Positions 49,212 to 58,614 of a stretch of DNA of 64,000 nt are shown here, piece after piece. Every line of letters starts with the position of its first letter. Position 1 is the stretch's first letter. The translations under genes and the position numbers were made by a program. The notes under the pieces are model-generated. The model was not told the origin of the DNA. It saw only the letters and a program-made list of their open reading frames with translations, and ran no database searches. The DNA comes from Arthrobacter sp. Bi83. GTDB lineage: Bacteria > Actinomycetota > Actinomycetes > Actinomycetales > Micrococcaceae. The stretch covers positions 1-64,000 of the forward strand of contig NZ_CAKKLY010000004.1 in the NCBI RefSeq assembly GCF_918698095.1, read 5' to 3'.

Positions 49212-50339
49212 GTGTCCATCAGCGCCGAGAACGCAACGCAAAAATCAGTTGCCGCCGGGCAGACCGTCCCGGAGCCGACGGCCGAAGAGACCGTCCAGCT
49301 CGAGCAGCTGTACCGCGACTTCGAAAGCGGTAACCTGATCCCGCTGTGGACCGAGATCGCGGACCTGATGCCGATGGTCCCGTCCCCGAAGGCCGTGCCG
49401 CATGTCTGGCGCTGGAGCGACCTGTACCCGCTGGCCGCCCGCGCCGGGGACCTGGTCCCGGTGGGCCGGGGCGGTGAGCGCCGCGCCATTGCCCTGGCGA
49501 ACCCGGGCCTGTCCGGTACGCCGTATGCCACGCCTACCCTGTGGGCGGCAATCCAGTACCTCGGCGCCCACGAGACCGCCCCGGAACACCGGCACTCCCA
49601 GAACGCGTTCCGGTTCGTCGTGGAGGGCGAAGGCGTCTGGACCGTGGTCAACGGGGATCCGGTGGCAATGCGCCGCGGGGATTTCCTGCTGACGCCGGGC
49701 TGGAACTTCCATGGCCACCACAACGACACCGACCAGCCGATGGCCTGGATCGACGGCCTGGACATCCCGTTCGTGCACTATGCGGACGCCGGGTTCTTCG
49801 AATTCGGCACCGAACGCGTCACGGACGAGGCCACCCCTGACATTTCCCGTTCCGAACGGCTCTGGGCGCACCCGGGCCTGCGGCCGCTTTCGGGCCTGGA
49901 TGACACCACGAACTCCCCCATCGCCGCGTACCGCTGGGAGCACACCGACCGGGCCTTGCGCGAGCAACTGCTGCTCGAGGACGAGGGGCATCCGGCCACC
50001 GTGTCCCAGGGCCACGCCGCCATCCGGTACTCCAACCCCACCACCGGCGGGGACGTGATGCCCACCATCCGGGCCGAATTCCACCGCCTCCGCGCCGGCG
50101 CCACCACCGAGTCGCTGCGCGAGGTCGGCTCCAGTGTCTGGCAGGTCTTCGAGGGCACCGGCACCGTGGTGCTGAACGGCGAAACCAGGACCCTGGCCAA
50201 GGGCGACCTGTTCGTCGTCCCGTCCTGGCAGGAATGGTCCCTCCAGGCCGAGACGGAGTTTGACCTGTTCCGCTTCAGCGACGCCCCCATCCTCGAACGC
50301 CTGAACTTCAACCGCACCTACACCGAAGGACGCAAGTAA
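49212..50339 (+). CDS. Gentisate 1,2-dioxygenase
   Basis: Fe(II) enzyme that opens the gentisate ring to maleylpyruvate. The 375-residue protein is a double cupin: the first domain has the metal site EHRHSQNAF with His126 and His128 and WNFHGHHND; the second (about 265-365) has weaker cupin sequence (VWQVFEGTGTVVLNGE). Length and motifs fit the family. GTG 49212 is set by AGGAGG five bases upstream; an open extension to 49137 is probably leader. The hydrolase gene follows directly. Confidence 0.94.
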   Translation: MSISAENATQKSVAAGQTVPEPTAEETVQLEQLYRDFESGNLIPLWTEIADLMPMVPSPKAVPHVWRWSDLYPLAARAGDLVPVGRGGERRAIALANPGLSGTPYATPTLWAAIQYLGAHETAPEHRHSQNAFRFVVEGEGVWTVVNGDPVAMRRGDFLLTPGWNFHGHHNDTDQPMAWIDGLDIPFVHYADAGFFEFGTERVTDEATPDISRSERLWAHPGLRPLSGLDDTTNSPIAAYRWEHTDRALREQLLLEDEGHPATVSQGHAAIRYSNPTTGGDVMPTIRAEFHRLRAGATTESLREVGSSVWQVFEGTGTVVLNGETRTLAKGDLFVVPSWQEWSLQAETEFDLFRFSDAPILERLNFNRTYTEGRK

Positions 50340-51176
50340 ATGAGACTCCTTACCCTCCGCCTCTCCATTGGGGATAAAACTGGAACCACGGCCGTCCGCC
50401 AGGACGGCGACACCCTCACCGAAATCGACGGCTTCGCCGACGTCGGGGAACTCCTCCGCGACTCCGCCTGGGAAGAGAAGGCAAAGGCGGCCAGCGGCGC
50501 AACGCACCCGCTCGACGGCGCCGACCTCGCCGCCGTCGTCCCTGCCCCGGGCAAGATCATCTGCGTGGGCCACAACTACCGCAACCACATCAAGGAAATG
50601 GGCCGGGATATCCCGGAGTACCCCACCCTGTTCGCGAAGTACCAGGAATCCCTGATCGGCCCCAACGATGACCTGGCCCTCCCGCAGGAATCGGACACCG
50701 TGGACTGGGAAGCCGAGCTCGCCGTCGTGATCGGCAAGAAGGGCCGCCGGATCAGCGAAGCGGACGCCGCAGAGCACATCGCCGGCTACTCCGTGCTGAA
50801 TGACATCAGCATGCGCGACTACCAGTTCCGCACCATCCAGTGGCTCCAGGGCAAGACCTGGGAGAACAGCACTCCGTTCGGTCCGGCCCTGGTGACCAAG
50901 GATGAGTTCTCCGCCGGTCCGCTGATGACCTCCGCAGTGGACGGCGAGATCCAGCAGCAGACCCCCACCGGCGACCTCGTCTTCACCCCGGAATTCCTGG
51001 TCTCCTACATCTCCACCATCATCACGCTGAACCCCGGCGACGTCATCGCCACCGGCACGCCCGGCGGGGTGGGCCACGCCCAGGACCCCAAGCGGTACCT
51101 GCAGGAAGGCCAGGTCCTCGTGACCACCATCGAGGGCCTGGGCCAGCTGAACAACCGCGTGGTCAAGGAAGCCTGA
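50340..51176 (+). CDS. Fumarylacetoacetate hydrolase family: fumarylpyruvate hydrolase
   Basis: Splits fumarylpyruvate into fumarate and pyruvate, the last step of the gentisate pathway. The 278-residue protein has ICVGHNYRNHIKEMG near residue 75, the metal-binding DWEAELAVVIGK near 121, GYSVLNDISMRDYQ and the C-terminal GDVIATGTPGGVG, the FAH set. Its ATG abuts the stop codon of the dioxygenase gene (TAAATG), and its own stop overlaps the isomerase start by one base. A maleylpyruvate hydrolase is possible, but the isomerase makes fumarylpyruvate more likely. Confidence 0.92.
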   Translation: MRLLTLRLSIGDKTGTTAVRQDGDTLTEIDGFADVGELLRDSAWEEKAKAASGATHPLDGADLAAVVPAPGKIICVGHNYRNHIKEMGRDIPEYPTLFAKYQESLIGPNDDLALPQESDTVDWEAELAVVIGKKGRRISEADAAEHIAGYSVLNDISMRDYQFRTIQWLQGKTWENSTPFGPALVTKDEFSAGPLMTSAVDGEIQQQTPTGDLVFTPEFLVSYISTIITLNPGDVIATGTPGGVGHAQDPKRYLQEGQVLVTTIEGLGQLNNRVVKEA

Positions 51177-51928
51177 TGGCCGCCCGCACCGACCAGACCA
51201 CGGACCCAGAGCTGCTCGAGGGGCTGCTGCAGGCGCGTCGGGGCACGGCGTTCTTCGCCCGCAAACTCAACGAACTCTCCGACCAGGACCTCGACGGTGA
51301 TTCGCTGCTGCCCGGCTGGACCCGACGCCACGTCACGGCGCACATCGGCTACAACGCGCGGGCCATCGCGCGGCTGGTCGAGTGGGCGGGCACCGGCGTG
51401 GAGACACCCATGTACGCCTCCACGTCGGTGCGGGACCACGAAATCGACTTCGGTGCCACGCTCAGCCCCATCGCGCTGCGGAACCTCTTCGACCATTCCG
51501 CCGTGCACCTGAACGTCGAGTGGCGCGACCTGCCCGAGGACGCCTGGCACCACAAGGTCAAGACCGTCCAGGGCCGGACCGTCCCCGCCGAAGAGACAGT
51601 GTGGATGCGCACCCGCGAAGTCTGGGTCCACGCCGTCGACCTGAACAACGGCGCCACCTTCACCGACATCCCCGCACCGGTACTCAGTCGGCTGCTGAAG
51701 GACATCGCCGGCGCCTGGCACACCCGCGGCACCGATACAGGGCTCCTCATCAAGGTGACGGGGACCGAGCTCACGTTCGGCGACACCGGGGCGGACGCGC
51801 CGCTGGTGATCTCGGGCACGCTCGCAGACGTGGTCCGCTGGGCCACCGGCCGCGGCATCTCCGGTGTCACCGCCGAACAGAACGGAACAGTCCTACCCGA
51901 GGTGCCGGCAGCACCGAACTGGATCTGA
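51176..51928 (+). CDS. Mycothiol-dependent maleylpyruvate isomerase
   Basis: Isomerises maleylpyruvate to fumarylpyruvate with mycothiol as cofactor. The 250-residue protein has the DinB/MDMPI four-helix fold with zinc ligands in RHVTAH (His52) and REVWVHAVDLN (Glu148, His152), matching His52, Glu144 and His148 of the Corynebacterium glutamicum enzyme as I recall it, and a small C-terminal SCP2-like domain. It is the last gene of the dioxygenase-hydrolase-isomerase operon (TGATG overlap). Confidence 0.92.
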   Translation: MAARTDQTTDPELLEGLLQARRGTAFFARKLNELSDQDLDGDSLLPGWTRRHVTAHIGYNARAIARLVEWAGTGVETPMYASTSVRDHEIDFGATLSPIALRNLFDHSAVHLNVEWRDLPEDAWHHKVKTVQGRTVPAEETVWMRTREVWVHAVDLNNGATFTDIPAPVLSRLLKDIAGAWHTRGTDTGLLIKVTGTELTFGDTGADAPLVISGTLADVVRWATGRGISGVTAEQNGTVLPEVPAAPNWI

Positions 51929-51965
51929 TCTCACCTTCTTGACGTCGACCCCACCTTGCCGCGGA

Positions 51966-51992
51966 TTGGGCCGCCAACTCCGGGGTTAGACT
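51966..51992 (+). promoter_or_regulatory. Possible phosphoketolase promoter
   Basis: TTGGGC (51966-51971), 15 bases and TAGACT (51987-51992) lie about 45 bases before the phosphoketolase start. The spacing is short and the -35 poor, so this is a tentative call. Confidence 0.3.
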
Positions 51993-52035
51993 GTGGCCGT
52001 CAACGCTGGAGCAGATCCGACGAGAGGCACGGGGC

Positions 52036-54438
52036 ATGGGCACGGACAACACCGACGCAGCCGAAGCACTATCGGCTGAAGATCTTGAGCTGCTGCACCG
52101 GTACTGGAATGCCGCCAACTACCTCACGGTGGCGCAAATCTACCTCCAGGAGAATCCGCTGCTCCGTGAACCGCTGGAATCCCTCCACATCAAACCGAGG
52201 CTTCTCGGGCACTGGGGCACAGGACCGGGGCTGTCCCTGGTCTACGTCCACCTCAACCGGCTGATCAGCAGGACGGCCGCGAACGTCCTTTTCATCGCCG
52301 GCCCGGGACACGGCGGCCCATCGGTGGTGGCGAACGTGTATTTGGAAGGCACCTACTCCGAGATTTATCCGGACATCAGCCAGGACCTTGCCGGCCTGAG
52401 GCGGCTGGCACGGCAGTTCTCGACGCCAGGAGGGGTCGGCAGCCACGTCGGGCCCGCCACGCCGGGATCCATCCACGAAGGCGGTGAGCTGGGGTACTCG
52501 CTCATGCACGGCACCGGGGCGGTCATGGACAACCCGGACTTGATTGCCGCCTGCGTGATCGGTGACGGCGAGGCCGAGACTGGACCGCTGGCCGCTTCCT
52601 GGGTGGCTCCGTTTTTCCTCAATCCCGCCAGGGACGGCGCTGTCCTGCCGATCCTCCACCTCAATGGGCACAAGATTTCGGGGCCCACGGTGCTGGGGCG
52701 CCGCTCCGACGAGGAGGTGGAGGCGCTCCTGCGGGCGAACGGCTGGGATCCGGTCACCGTTGCGGGCGACGAGCCCGACGCCGTCCACCGGGCCATGGCG
52801 GCCGCGCTGGACGGTGCCTATGCCACCATCCGGGAAGTCCAGGCGGACGCCCGCAGCAACGGTGTCACAGCCGCGGCCCGCTGGCCCGCGATCATCCTGC
52901 GGACACCCAAGGGCTGGACGGGTCCGGAATCGGTGGATGGCAGCCCGGTGGAGGGAACCTTCCGTTCCCACCAGGTTCCGCTGTCCGGCGTCAAGGACAA
53001 TCCGGAACACCTCGCGCTGCTCGAACAGTGGATGCGTTCCTACAGACCCGAAGAGCTGTTCGACGCCGAGGGGAGGCTCGTTCCTGAGCTGGCCGCGCTC
53101 GCGCCCAAAGGCAGGCTGAGGATGGGATCTGCGCCGTGGGCCAACGGCCAGCCGTCGGTGCCGCTCGTCATCCCGGATCTGGCGCAGTACGCGGTGGAGC
53201 CGGGCCGGCCCGGCTCCACCAGCAGTGAGACCACCAAACCGCTCGGGGAACTGTTCCGCGATCTCTACCGCGCCACAGAAGATATGCCCCGGTTCCGGCT
53301 CTTCTGCCCTGACGAGACCAACAGCAACCGCCTGGGCGACGTGTTCGCGGCGACCGACAGGTGCCTCCTGGTTCCGCCGAAGGCCGGGGATGCTCCGGCG
53401 GATCATGTCTCCGCTGACGGACGGGTGATGGAGGTGCTGTCTGAGCATCTCTGCCAGGGCTGGCTGGAAGGCTACGCCCTGACCGGCCGGCACGGGTTCT
53501 TCGCCAGCTATGAGGCGTTCGCCATGGTCAGCGCCTCGATGGCCGTCCAGCATGCCAAGTGGCTGCAGCATGCGCGTGACCTCGAATGGCGCTCCCCCGT
53601 TCCCAGCCTCAACATCCTGCTGACCTCAACGTGCTGGCGCAATGACCACAACGGCTTCAGCCACCAGGGCCCGGGCCTGATCGATACCGTGCTTTCACTC
53701 TCGGGCGAGGTGACGAGGATCTATCTGCCGCCGGACACCAACACGCTGCTCGTGGCCGCGGAGCACGCACTGCTGAGCACGGACTACGTCAACCTCGTCG
53801 TCGTGGACAAGCAATCCCATCCGCAGTACCTCACCCTGGCGGAAGCGCGGGCCCACGCCGCGGCCGGTGCATCGCGGTGGGACTGGGCCGGCAACGAGGA
53901 GCCGGCGACCACCGCCGATCCTGACCTTGTCCTGGCCTGCGCCGGGGACATCCCCACGGAGGAGGCGCTGGCCGCGGCCTGGCTGCTTCAGCGTCACGTG
54001 CCCCAGGCCCGGATCCGCGTGGTCAACGTCATGGACGCCATGGTGCTGCCGCCCCGGGACACCCACCCGCATGGCCTCGACGACACTGCGTTCAGCCGCC
54101 TGTTTACCGACAAGTGCGATGTCGTTGTCGCCTGGCACGGTTACGCCCGCTCGTTCCACCAGCTGCTGCATGGGCGTCCCAACCCGGAACGGTTCCACGT
54201 CCGGGGCTACAGCCAGCAGGGAACCACCACCACACCTTTCGACATGGTGGTGGTCAACAGAATGAGCCGTTACCACCTGGCGCTGGAAGCACTGCGACGG
54301 CTGCCCCGGGAGCTCCCGGGAGCGGAGGACCTGGCTGATCATTGCAACCGGCAGCTGGCAGCCCACGCCGAGTATATTCGTGAGCACTTTGAGGATCTTC
54401 CGGAGATCCGCGAGTGGGCCTGGAGCCCTCCCCGCTGA
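52036..54438 (+). CDS. xfp: Phosphoketolase (xylulose-5-P/fructose-6-P)
   Basis: Thiamine diphosphate enzyme that cleaves xylulose 5-phosphate (and often fructose 6-phosphate) to acetyl phosphate. The 800-residue protein has GPGHGGPS near residue 90, SHVGPATPGSIHEGGELGYS, the ThDP motif GDGEAETGPLAASW near 175, HLNGHKISGPTVLGR and late SHQGPGLID, all typical. The ATG has GAGAGG eight bases upstream. No acetate kinase or phosphotransacetylase gene is nearby, and it does not clearly belong to the gentisate operon. Confidence 0.94.
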   Translation: MGTDNTDAAEALSAEDLELLHRYWNAANYLTVAQIYLQENPLLREPLESLHIKPRLLGHWGTGPGLSLVYVHLNRLISRTAANVLFIAGPGHGGPSVVANVYLEGTYSEIYPDISQDLAGLRRLARQFSTPGGVGSHVGPATPGSIHEGGELGYSLMHGTGAVMDNPDLIAACVIGDGEAETGPLAASWVAPFFLNPARDGAVLPILHLNGHKISGPTVLGRRSDEEVEALLRANGWDPVTVAGDEPDAVHRAMAAALDGAYATIREVQADARSNGVTAAARWPAIILRTPKGWTGPESVDGSPVEGTFRSHQVPLSGVKDNPEHLALLEQWMRSYRPEELFDAEGRLVPELAALAPKGRLRMGSAPWANGQPSVPLVIPDLAQYAVEPGRPGSTSSETTKPLGELFRDLYRATEDMPRFRLFCPDETNSNRLGDVFAATDRCLLVPPKAGDAPADHVSADGRVMEVLSEHLCQGWLEGYALTGRHGFFASYEAFAMVSASMAVQHAKWLQHARDLEWRSPVPSLNILLTSTCWRNDHNGFSHQGPGLIDTVLSLSGEVTRIYLPPDTNTLLVAAEHALLSTDYVNLVVVDKQSHPQYLTLAEARAHAAAGASRWDWAGNEEPATTADPDLVLACAGDIPTEEALAAAWLLQRHVPQARIRVVNVMDAMVLPPRDTHPHGLDDTAFSRLFTDKCDVVVAWHGYARSFHQLLHGRPNPERFHVRGYSQQGTTTTPFDMVVVNRMSRYHLALEALRRLPRELPGAEDLADHCNRQLAAHAEYIREHFEDLPEIREWAWSPPR

Positions 54439-54481
54439 GCGCTCCCGCCTGACCGCCCCCGCCTGGCCGCCCGCGATGGTT

Positions 54482-55144
54482 TCAGGAGGCGGCGTCCAGC
54501 ATCCCCGCGATCTTCGCTTCCAGCGCCGCCCGGGTGGCGTCCGGCAGGGCGATCAGACCGTCCAGCTCCCGCCGCGCCCGCTTATAGGCGGTCTGTCGCT
54601 CGGCGGGCGTAGCGGCCTTATCCTCAGCGATCCGCAGCAACTTCCGGGCGGTGGCCAGACGCTGGCGCTCTGGCCCGGAAAAGTTGCTGTCCTTGATTCT
54701 CCGTGCCTCCCGCTCGGCGACGTCAAAGGCGACTTCGTATCCGCGCACGGCCGCCCGGTACTCATCGAGGCGCGACCTGCTCTCCACATCCCCCGGACCG
54801 GCAGGACGCAGTCCGTCCGCTTCCCGCTTTGCCCTCAGGAACGCGACAGTCAGGGGCTCCCGGACATCCGTCATGACCGGATAGTCGATAAGCTTTCCGA
54901 CATCAAGCTCATAGTCGAGCCACCTGCTGTTCACGTCATCATGTGCGGCCAGCAGTGCCGCCACTTCGGACTCGCTGGCTCGTTCTGCGGTCACTGCCTG
55001 GTTCCTGAGCCGGTAGAGCTCGATCCTGCGCTGGTGCCTGCGCTCGCTCGCTTTGGACCATGATCGGGTCCAACCACCGACCAGCCCGCTCAGTGGAAAA
55101 ACGAGCCACCAGTAGTGGGCAAGGAAATCAAGGATAGGCTGCAC
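54482..55144 (-). CDS. Hypothetical membrane-anchored helical protein
   Basis: I do not recognise this 220-residue protein. Residues about 3-24 form one hydrophobic helix (ILDFLAHYWWLVFPLSGLVGG), so it is probably anchored in the membrane with a cytoplasmic body. The rest is rich in Ala, Arg, Glu and Leu and likely mostly alpha-helical or coiled coil, with no cysteines seen. It ends near the convergent phosphoketolase gene. The GTG start follows AACGAT by 6 bases, again with no ribosome binding site. Confidence 0.65.
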   Translation of the reverse strand: MQPILDFLAHYWWLVFPLSGLVGGWTRSWSKASERRHQRRIELYRLRNQAVTAERASESEVAALLAAHDDVNSRWLDYELDVGKLIDYPVMTDVREPLTVAFLRAKREADGLRPAGPGDVESRSRLDEYRAAVRGYEVAFDVAEREARRIKDSNFSGPERQRLATARKLLRIAEDKAATPAERQTAYKRARRELDGLIALPDATRAALEAKIAGMLDAAS

Positions 55145-55288
55145 GCATCCATCGTTGCACCGGGCCGCCCGTACCTCAAGGGAACGGCGGGCAACCGGCC
55201 GTGGTGAAGTGATCGACTGGTGAAATGGTCGACTGCAGAGATCCTTCAGGTGCCGGTTGCGCCGCCGTAACGTTGCGCCGCTGCGCTG

Positions 55289-55720
55289 TTAAGAAGCAGG
55301 CGCTGCCTGCGAACCGGCGATGTTCACCAGCCACGCAACGCCGAACCTGTCGGTACACATGCCGAAGGTGTCACCCCACGGCGCCTGTTCAAGCGGCACT
55401 GTGACGGAGCCGCCGTCGACCGACAGCTTGTCCCAGTAGCCGCGCAGCTCAGCGTCGTCGTCGCCACTGAGAGAGACCGAGATGGTGTTCCCCGGCGTGT
55501 AGTCCATGGAGTTGGGCGTATCGGCGCCCATGAGGACCATACCGGTGTCCGTGGTCAGCATTCCGTGCATGATCTTGTCCGCTTCGGAGGGGTCCTGGCT
55601 GGCCTGGAAATCCCCGAACGAGCTGAGAACCAGATCTCCGCCGAAGACAGACTGGTAGAAGGTCATCGCGTCGCGGGCGTTGTCGCGGAAGCCAAGGTAC
55701 GGGTTGAGCACAGTGGGCAC
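55289..55720 (-). CDS. VOC-family protein, PhnB-like
   Basis: A 143-residue glyoxalase/bleomycin-resistance-fold protein of the PhnB (3-demethylubiquinone methyltransferase-like) group. It begins PTVLNPYLGFRDNARDAMTFYQSVFGG and has MHGMLTTDTGMVLMGAD and a late APWGDTFGMCTDRFGVAWLVN, which is the common pattern. The biochemical role of this group is mostly unknown. GTG 55720 has AAGGAG six bases upstream. It stands alone between unrelated genes. Confidence 0.88.
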   Translation of the reverse strand: MPTVLNPYLGFRDNARDAMTFYQSVFGGDLVLSSFGDFQASQDPSEADKIMHGMLTTDTGMVLMGADTPNSMDYTPGNTISVSLSGDDDAELRGYWDKLSVDGGSVTVPLEQAPWGDTFGMCTDRFGVAWLVNIAGSQAAPAS

Positions 55721-55823
55721 AGGATTCTCCTTAAGGGCTGAACTGGTGAGGTGCCACGTCTGTGGCGGACCGCACTACACATGTTGCCCCAATCCGGCTG
55801 CGCTTCATAGGGCTTCGCTGGGC

Positions 55824-56498
55824 TCAGGGCCGGAACCGGTAGCCGATGCCCGCTTCGGTCAGCAGATGCCGCGGGTTACCGGTGTCTACCTCGAGCTTGC
55901 GCCGGAGCTGCGCGATGTACACCCGCAGGTAGTTGGCTTCCTTCTCGTAGGCAGGTCCCCAGACTGTCGCCAGGATCTGCTGCTGCGTAATGAGCTTCCC
56001 CGGGTTGCGGACAAGCAGTTCAAGGATGCTCCATTCGGTCGGAGTGAGCCGCACGGGCTGTCCGTTCCGTGTGACGAGCCGCTGCCCCAGGTCCACGGTG
56101 AACTCGGCCGTCGTCACCTTGGGTTCGGCCTCCGGCCCGGGAGCCCGTCGCCGCAGGGCGCGCAGCCGGGCCAGGAGTTCCTCAAGGCCGAACGGCTTGG
56201 TGATGTAGTCATCTGCCCCCGCGTCGAGGGCTTCCACTTTGTCGGCGGAACCGTGCCGCGCCGAGAGCACCAGGACAGGCGCGGCGCTCCAGCGGCGGAG
56301 CTCCCGGAGCACCTCAGCTCCGTCCATGTCCGGCAGACCGAGATCCAGGACCACGAGGGCCGGCGGGTGCTGTGACGCCGCCAGCAAGGCCGACCTGCCG
56401 TCGGCAGCAGTGTCCACGCTGTACCCGTGGGCTTGCAGGGTTATCCGAAGGGCCTTCAGCAGATGCTGGTCATCGTCCACCACCAGTACTCCGGTCAC
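55824..56498 (-). CDS. kdpE: Response regulator KdpE
   Basis: OmpR/PhoB-type DNA-binding regulator, normally the activator of the kdpFABC potassium-uptake operon. The 224-residue protein has the receiver domain with acidic pocket DDD (8-10), phospho-acceptor Asp52 and Lys101 (YITKPF), and a winged helix from about residue 130 (LTPTEWSILELLVRNPGKLI, YLRVYIAQLRRKLE). Its start overlaps the kdpD stop by 4 bases (ATGA). No kdpFABC genes are in the window. Confidence 0.93.
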   Translation of the reverse strand: MTGVLVVDDDQHLLKALRITLQAHGYSVDTAADGRSALLAASQHPPALVVLDLGLPDMDGAEVLRELRRWSAAPVLVLSARHGSADKVEALDAGADDYITKPFGLEELLARLRALRRRAPGPEAEPKVTTAEFTVDLGQRLVTRNGQPVRLTPTEWSILELLVRNPGKLITQQQILATVWGPAYEKEANYLRVYIAQLRRKLEVDTGNPRHLLTEAGIGYRFRP

Positions 56499-58480
56499 AG
56501 GGCCGCCTCCCTGGGGTAGTCCGCGCCGCTGCCGGCCGCCGAATCCGGGAACCCGGCCCCGCCGGTCCCGCCCACGGGGCCGGCAGACAGGGGAAGCCGG
56601 AGAACCATGGTCAGGCCCCCGCCGGGGGTTTCGGTGGCAGAAAGTTCGCCTCCCATCGCGGTAACGAATCCCTTGGCAACGGCGAGGCCAAGGCCCACGC
56701 CGGTGGTCTGCGGCACGTCATCCAGCCGCTGGAACGGCCTGAACATATCCACCACATTCCGGGCAGGCACGCCGCTTCCGTGATCGATGATTCGGAGCTC
56801 GCCCGCGGGACGTCCTTCAAGGTCGGACAGGCTCAGGCCTCCTGGCACCCCGCTGACAACGACGTCCGAACCGGGCGCGTACTTGACTGCGTTCTCGGCA
56901 ATGTTGGCGATGACGCGTTCCAGCAATCCCGGATCAGCATCAACAGCCGGCATGTTGGCCGCAAGTTCCACCCGCACTGCGCCGTCGGGAAGTCCCCGGA
57001 GGGCCGGAGGAACCACTTCGGACCACCGGACGGGCCTGAGCAGCGGCCGTACCGAGTCGGCCGTGATCCTTGACATGTCCAGGAGGTTTCCCACCAGGAC
57101 ATCGAGCCGGTCCGTGCATTCATCGATGGTTTCCAACAGTTCCTTTTCCTCCCCCGGGCTGTACGTCACTGCCGTTTGGAGAAGGCCGCCCACCGCGAGC
57201 TTAATCCCGGCCAGCGGCGTCCGGAGGTCATGGGACACAGCCCGCAGAATCGCTGTGCGCATGGTGTTCCCTTCGGCCAGCCGCACAACCTCGAGGCGGC
57301 TGGCTGCCAGTTGCTGGCGTTCAAGCTGGGCCATCACGTGGACCGCGAACGCACCCAGCAGCCGGCTTTCGGCGGCCGGCACGGTCCGGCCGAACAGCAC
57401 GAGCCAGGTTCCGCCGTCGAGCTTTTCGACCGTGTTGCCGGCGAAATCGGCGCCGCCGCGCTCCCGTTCCGTCAACTCGCCGGCGCTCGCGAGCAGCCGC
57501 AGCTTGTCACCCCCGGCGTCCCCCGGCGGCGGGGCGTGGCCGGCGGCGTCCGGGACTCCTGTGGCACCGGTTGCTCCACCGTCGACGGCGAACACTCCGG
57601 CACCTCTGGCACCAAACACATCCAGTGCCTGCGTCAGCAGGCCGTTGACGGTGTCCTCCGAACGGGAGGCGCCAAGGGCGAGATCGCCGAGCGTTGTCGC
57701 CTCTGCACGGGCCCGCGCAGCCTCCTTGGAGCGCCGGGCCGACCTGTCCACCACGCCTGCCACCGCCACGGATACTCCGACGAACACGCCCAGGGACAGC
57801 AGGTCCTGGGGGTCGCTGATGGCGAGGTCGCCCAGCGGCGGCGTGGAGAAATAATTGACCAGCAGGCTGCTCCAGAGCGCTCCGGCGACGGCGGGCCACA
57901 GCCCGCCGACCAGCGCGACCGCCACGGCGCCCGCCAGCTGAAGCAGCGCGGCGGTAGCCACACTGTGGTCAGCCATGGCGAGCAGCGACTGCACAACAAC
58001 CGGAACAGTGGCCGCCAGCCCAAATCCGATGCCGACCCGCACGCGGCCGAGCTCCCATTGCCGTGCACGGTTGCCGGGACGTCCAGCGAGGGGGCGGGAA
58101 ACGACCTGGACGTCGATGTCGCCGGCGCCACGCACCACCCGCGTATCCACGCTGGCACCCCGCAGGAACCCTGCCATCCGCCGGCGGCGCGACTGCCCGA
58201 TGACCACCCGGGTGGCGCCGGCGTTGGCGGCGAAATCGAGGAGGGCCCGGGCGGGGTCGGATGCGGCGACCGTGTGGTAGCTGCCACCGAGCTCAATCGC
58301 CATCCGGCGCTGGGATTCAAGGGCCCGGGGCGACTCGCCCGTGACGTCGTCGGAAGAGCGGATGTGCACAGCAAGCAGCTCTCCGCCCTGTGCTCCGTCG
58401 AGGATCCTGGCGGCGCGGCGGATCAGGGTCTCCCCCTCATCGCCGCCGGCCAGGCCAATGACAATCCGTTCCCGTGCCAT
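56495..58480 (-). CDS. kdpD: Sensor histidine kinase KdpD, lacking the N-terminal KdpD domain
   Basis: Membrane sensor kinase for potassium or turgor. The 661-residue protein starts directly with the universal-stress-protein domain (about residues 4-130; RIVIGLAGGDEGET), then a four-helix membrane domain (about 148-245), a GAF-like region (about 265-385), HisKA with SHDLRTPLAG (His417) and HATPase with NIAENAVKYAPG, DHGSGVP and GVGLGLAVAKG. Usual KdpD proteins of about 850-900 residues have a further N-terminal domain with Walker motifs; it is absent, and the upstream 134 bases hold no remnant. Confidence 0.9.
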   Translation of the reverse strand: MARERIVIGLAGGDEGETLIRRAARILDGAQGGELLAVHIRSSDDVTGESPRALESQRRMAIELGGSYHTVAASDPARALLDFAANAGATRVVIGQSRRRRMAGFLRGASVDTRVVRGAGDIDVQVVSRPLAGRPGNRARQWELGRVRVGIGFGLAATVPVVVQSLLAMADHSVATAALLQLAGAVAVALVGGLWPAVAGALWSSLLVNYFSTPPLGDLAISDPQDLLSLGVFVGVSVAVAGVVDRSARRSKEAARARAEATTLGDLALGASRSEDTVNGLLTQALDVFGARGAGVFAVDGGATGATGVPDAAGHAPPPGDAGGDKLRLLASAGELTERERGGADFAGNTVEKLDGGTWLVLFGRTVPAAESRLLGAFAVHVMAQLERQQLAASRLEVVRLAEGNTMRTAILRAVSHDLRTPLAGIKLAVGGLLQTAVTYSPGEEKELLETIDECTDRLDVLVGNLLDMSRITADSVRPLLRPVRWSEVVPPALRGLPDGAVRVELAANMPAVDADPGLLERVIANIAENAVKYAPGSDVVVSGVPGGLSLSDLEGRPAGELRIIDHGSGVPARNVVDMFRPFQRLDDVPQTTGVGLGLAVAKGFVTAMGGELSATETPGGGLTMVLRLPLSAGPVGGTGGAGFPDSAAGSGADYPREAAL

Positions 58481-58602
58481 GCCGCCATTCTTTCACTTGG
58501 CCGGCGTCGTTGAAGCGCCCGTGCGGGCGGGATCAATAGGCGTGCGCCAGCGGCTGTTTCCTGGGCGCAGATGGGATGAGTGCGTGAACCTCGTGCGGGC
58601 CG

Positions 58603-58614
58603 TAGGCTCTTGGC
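58603..58614 (+). promoter_or_regulatory. -10 element of a likely leaderless YciO mRNA
   Basis: TAGGCT (58603-58608) lies six bases before ATG 58615, with no ribosome binding site between. The same hexamer serves polA in the other direction. Confidence 0.5.

Noticed and set aside
44725..51928. Recent horizontal transfer of the catabolic region
   Set aside because: No mobile genes, tRNA or repeat borders are seen, and base composition looks like the rest of the window by eye; a codon-usage calculation would be needed to claim it.
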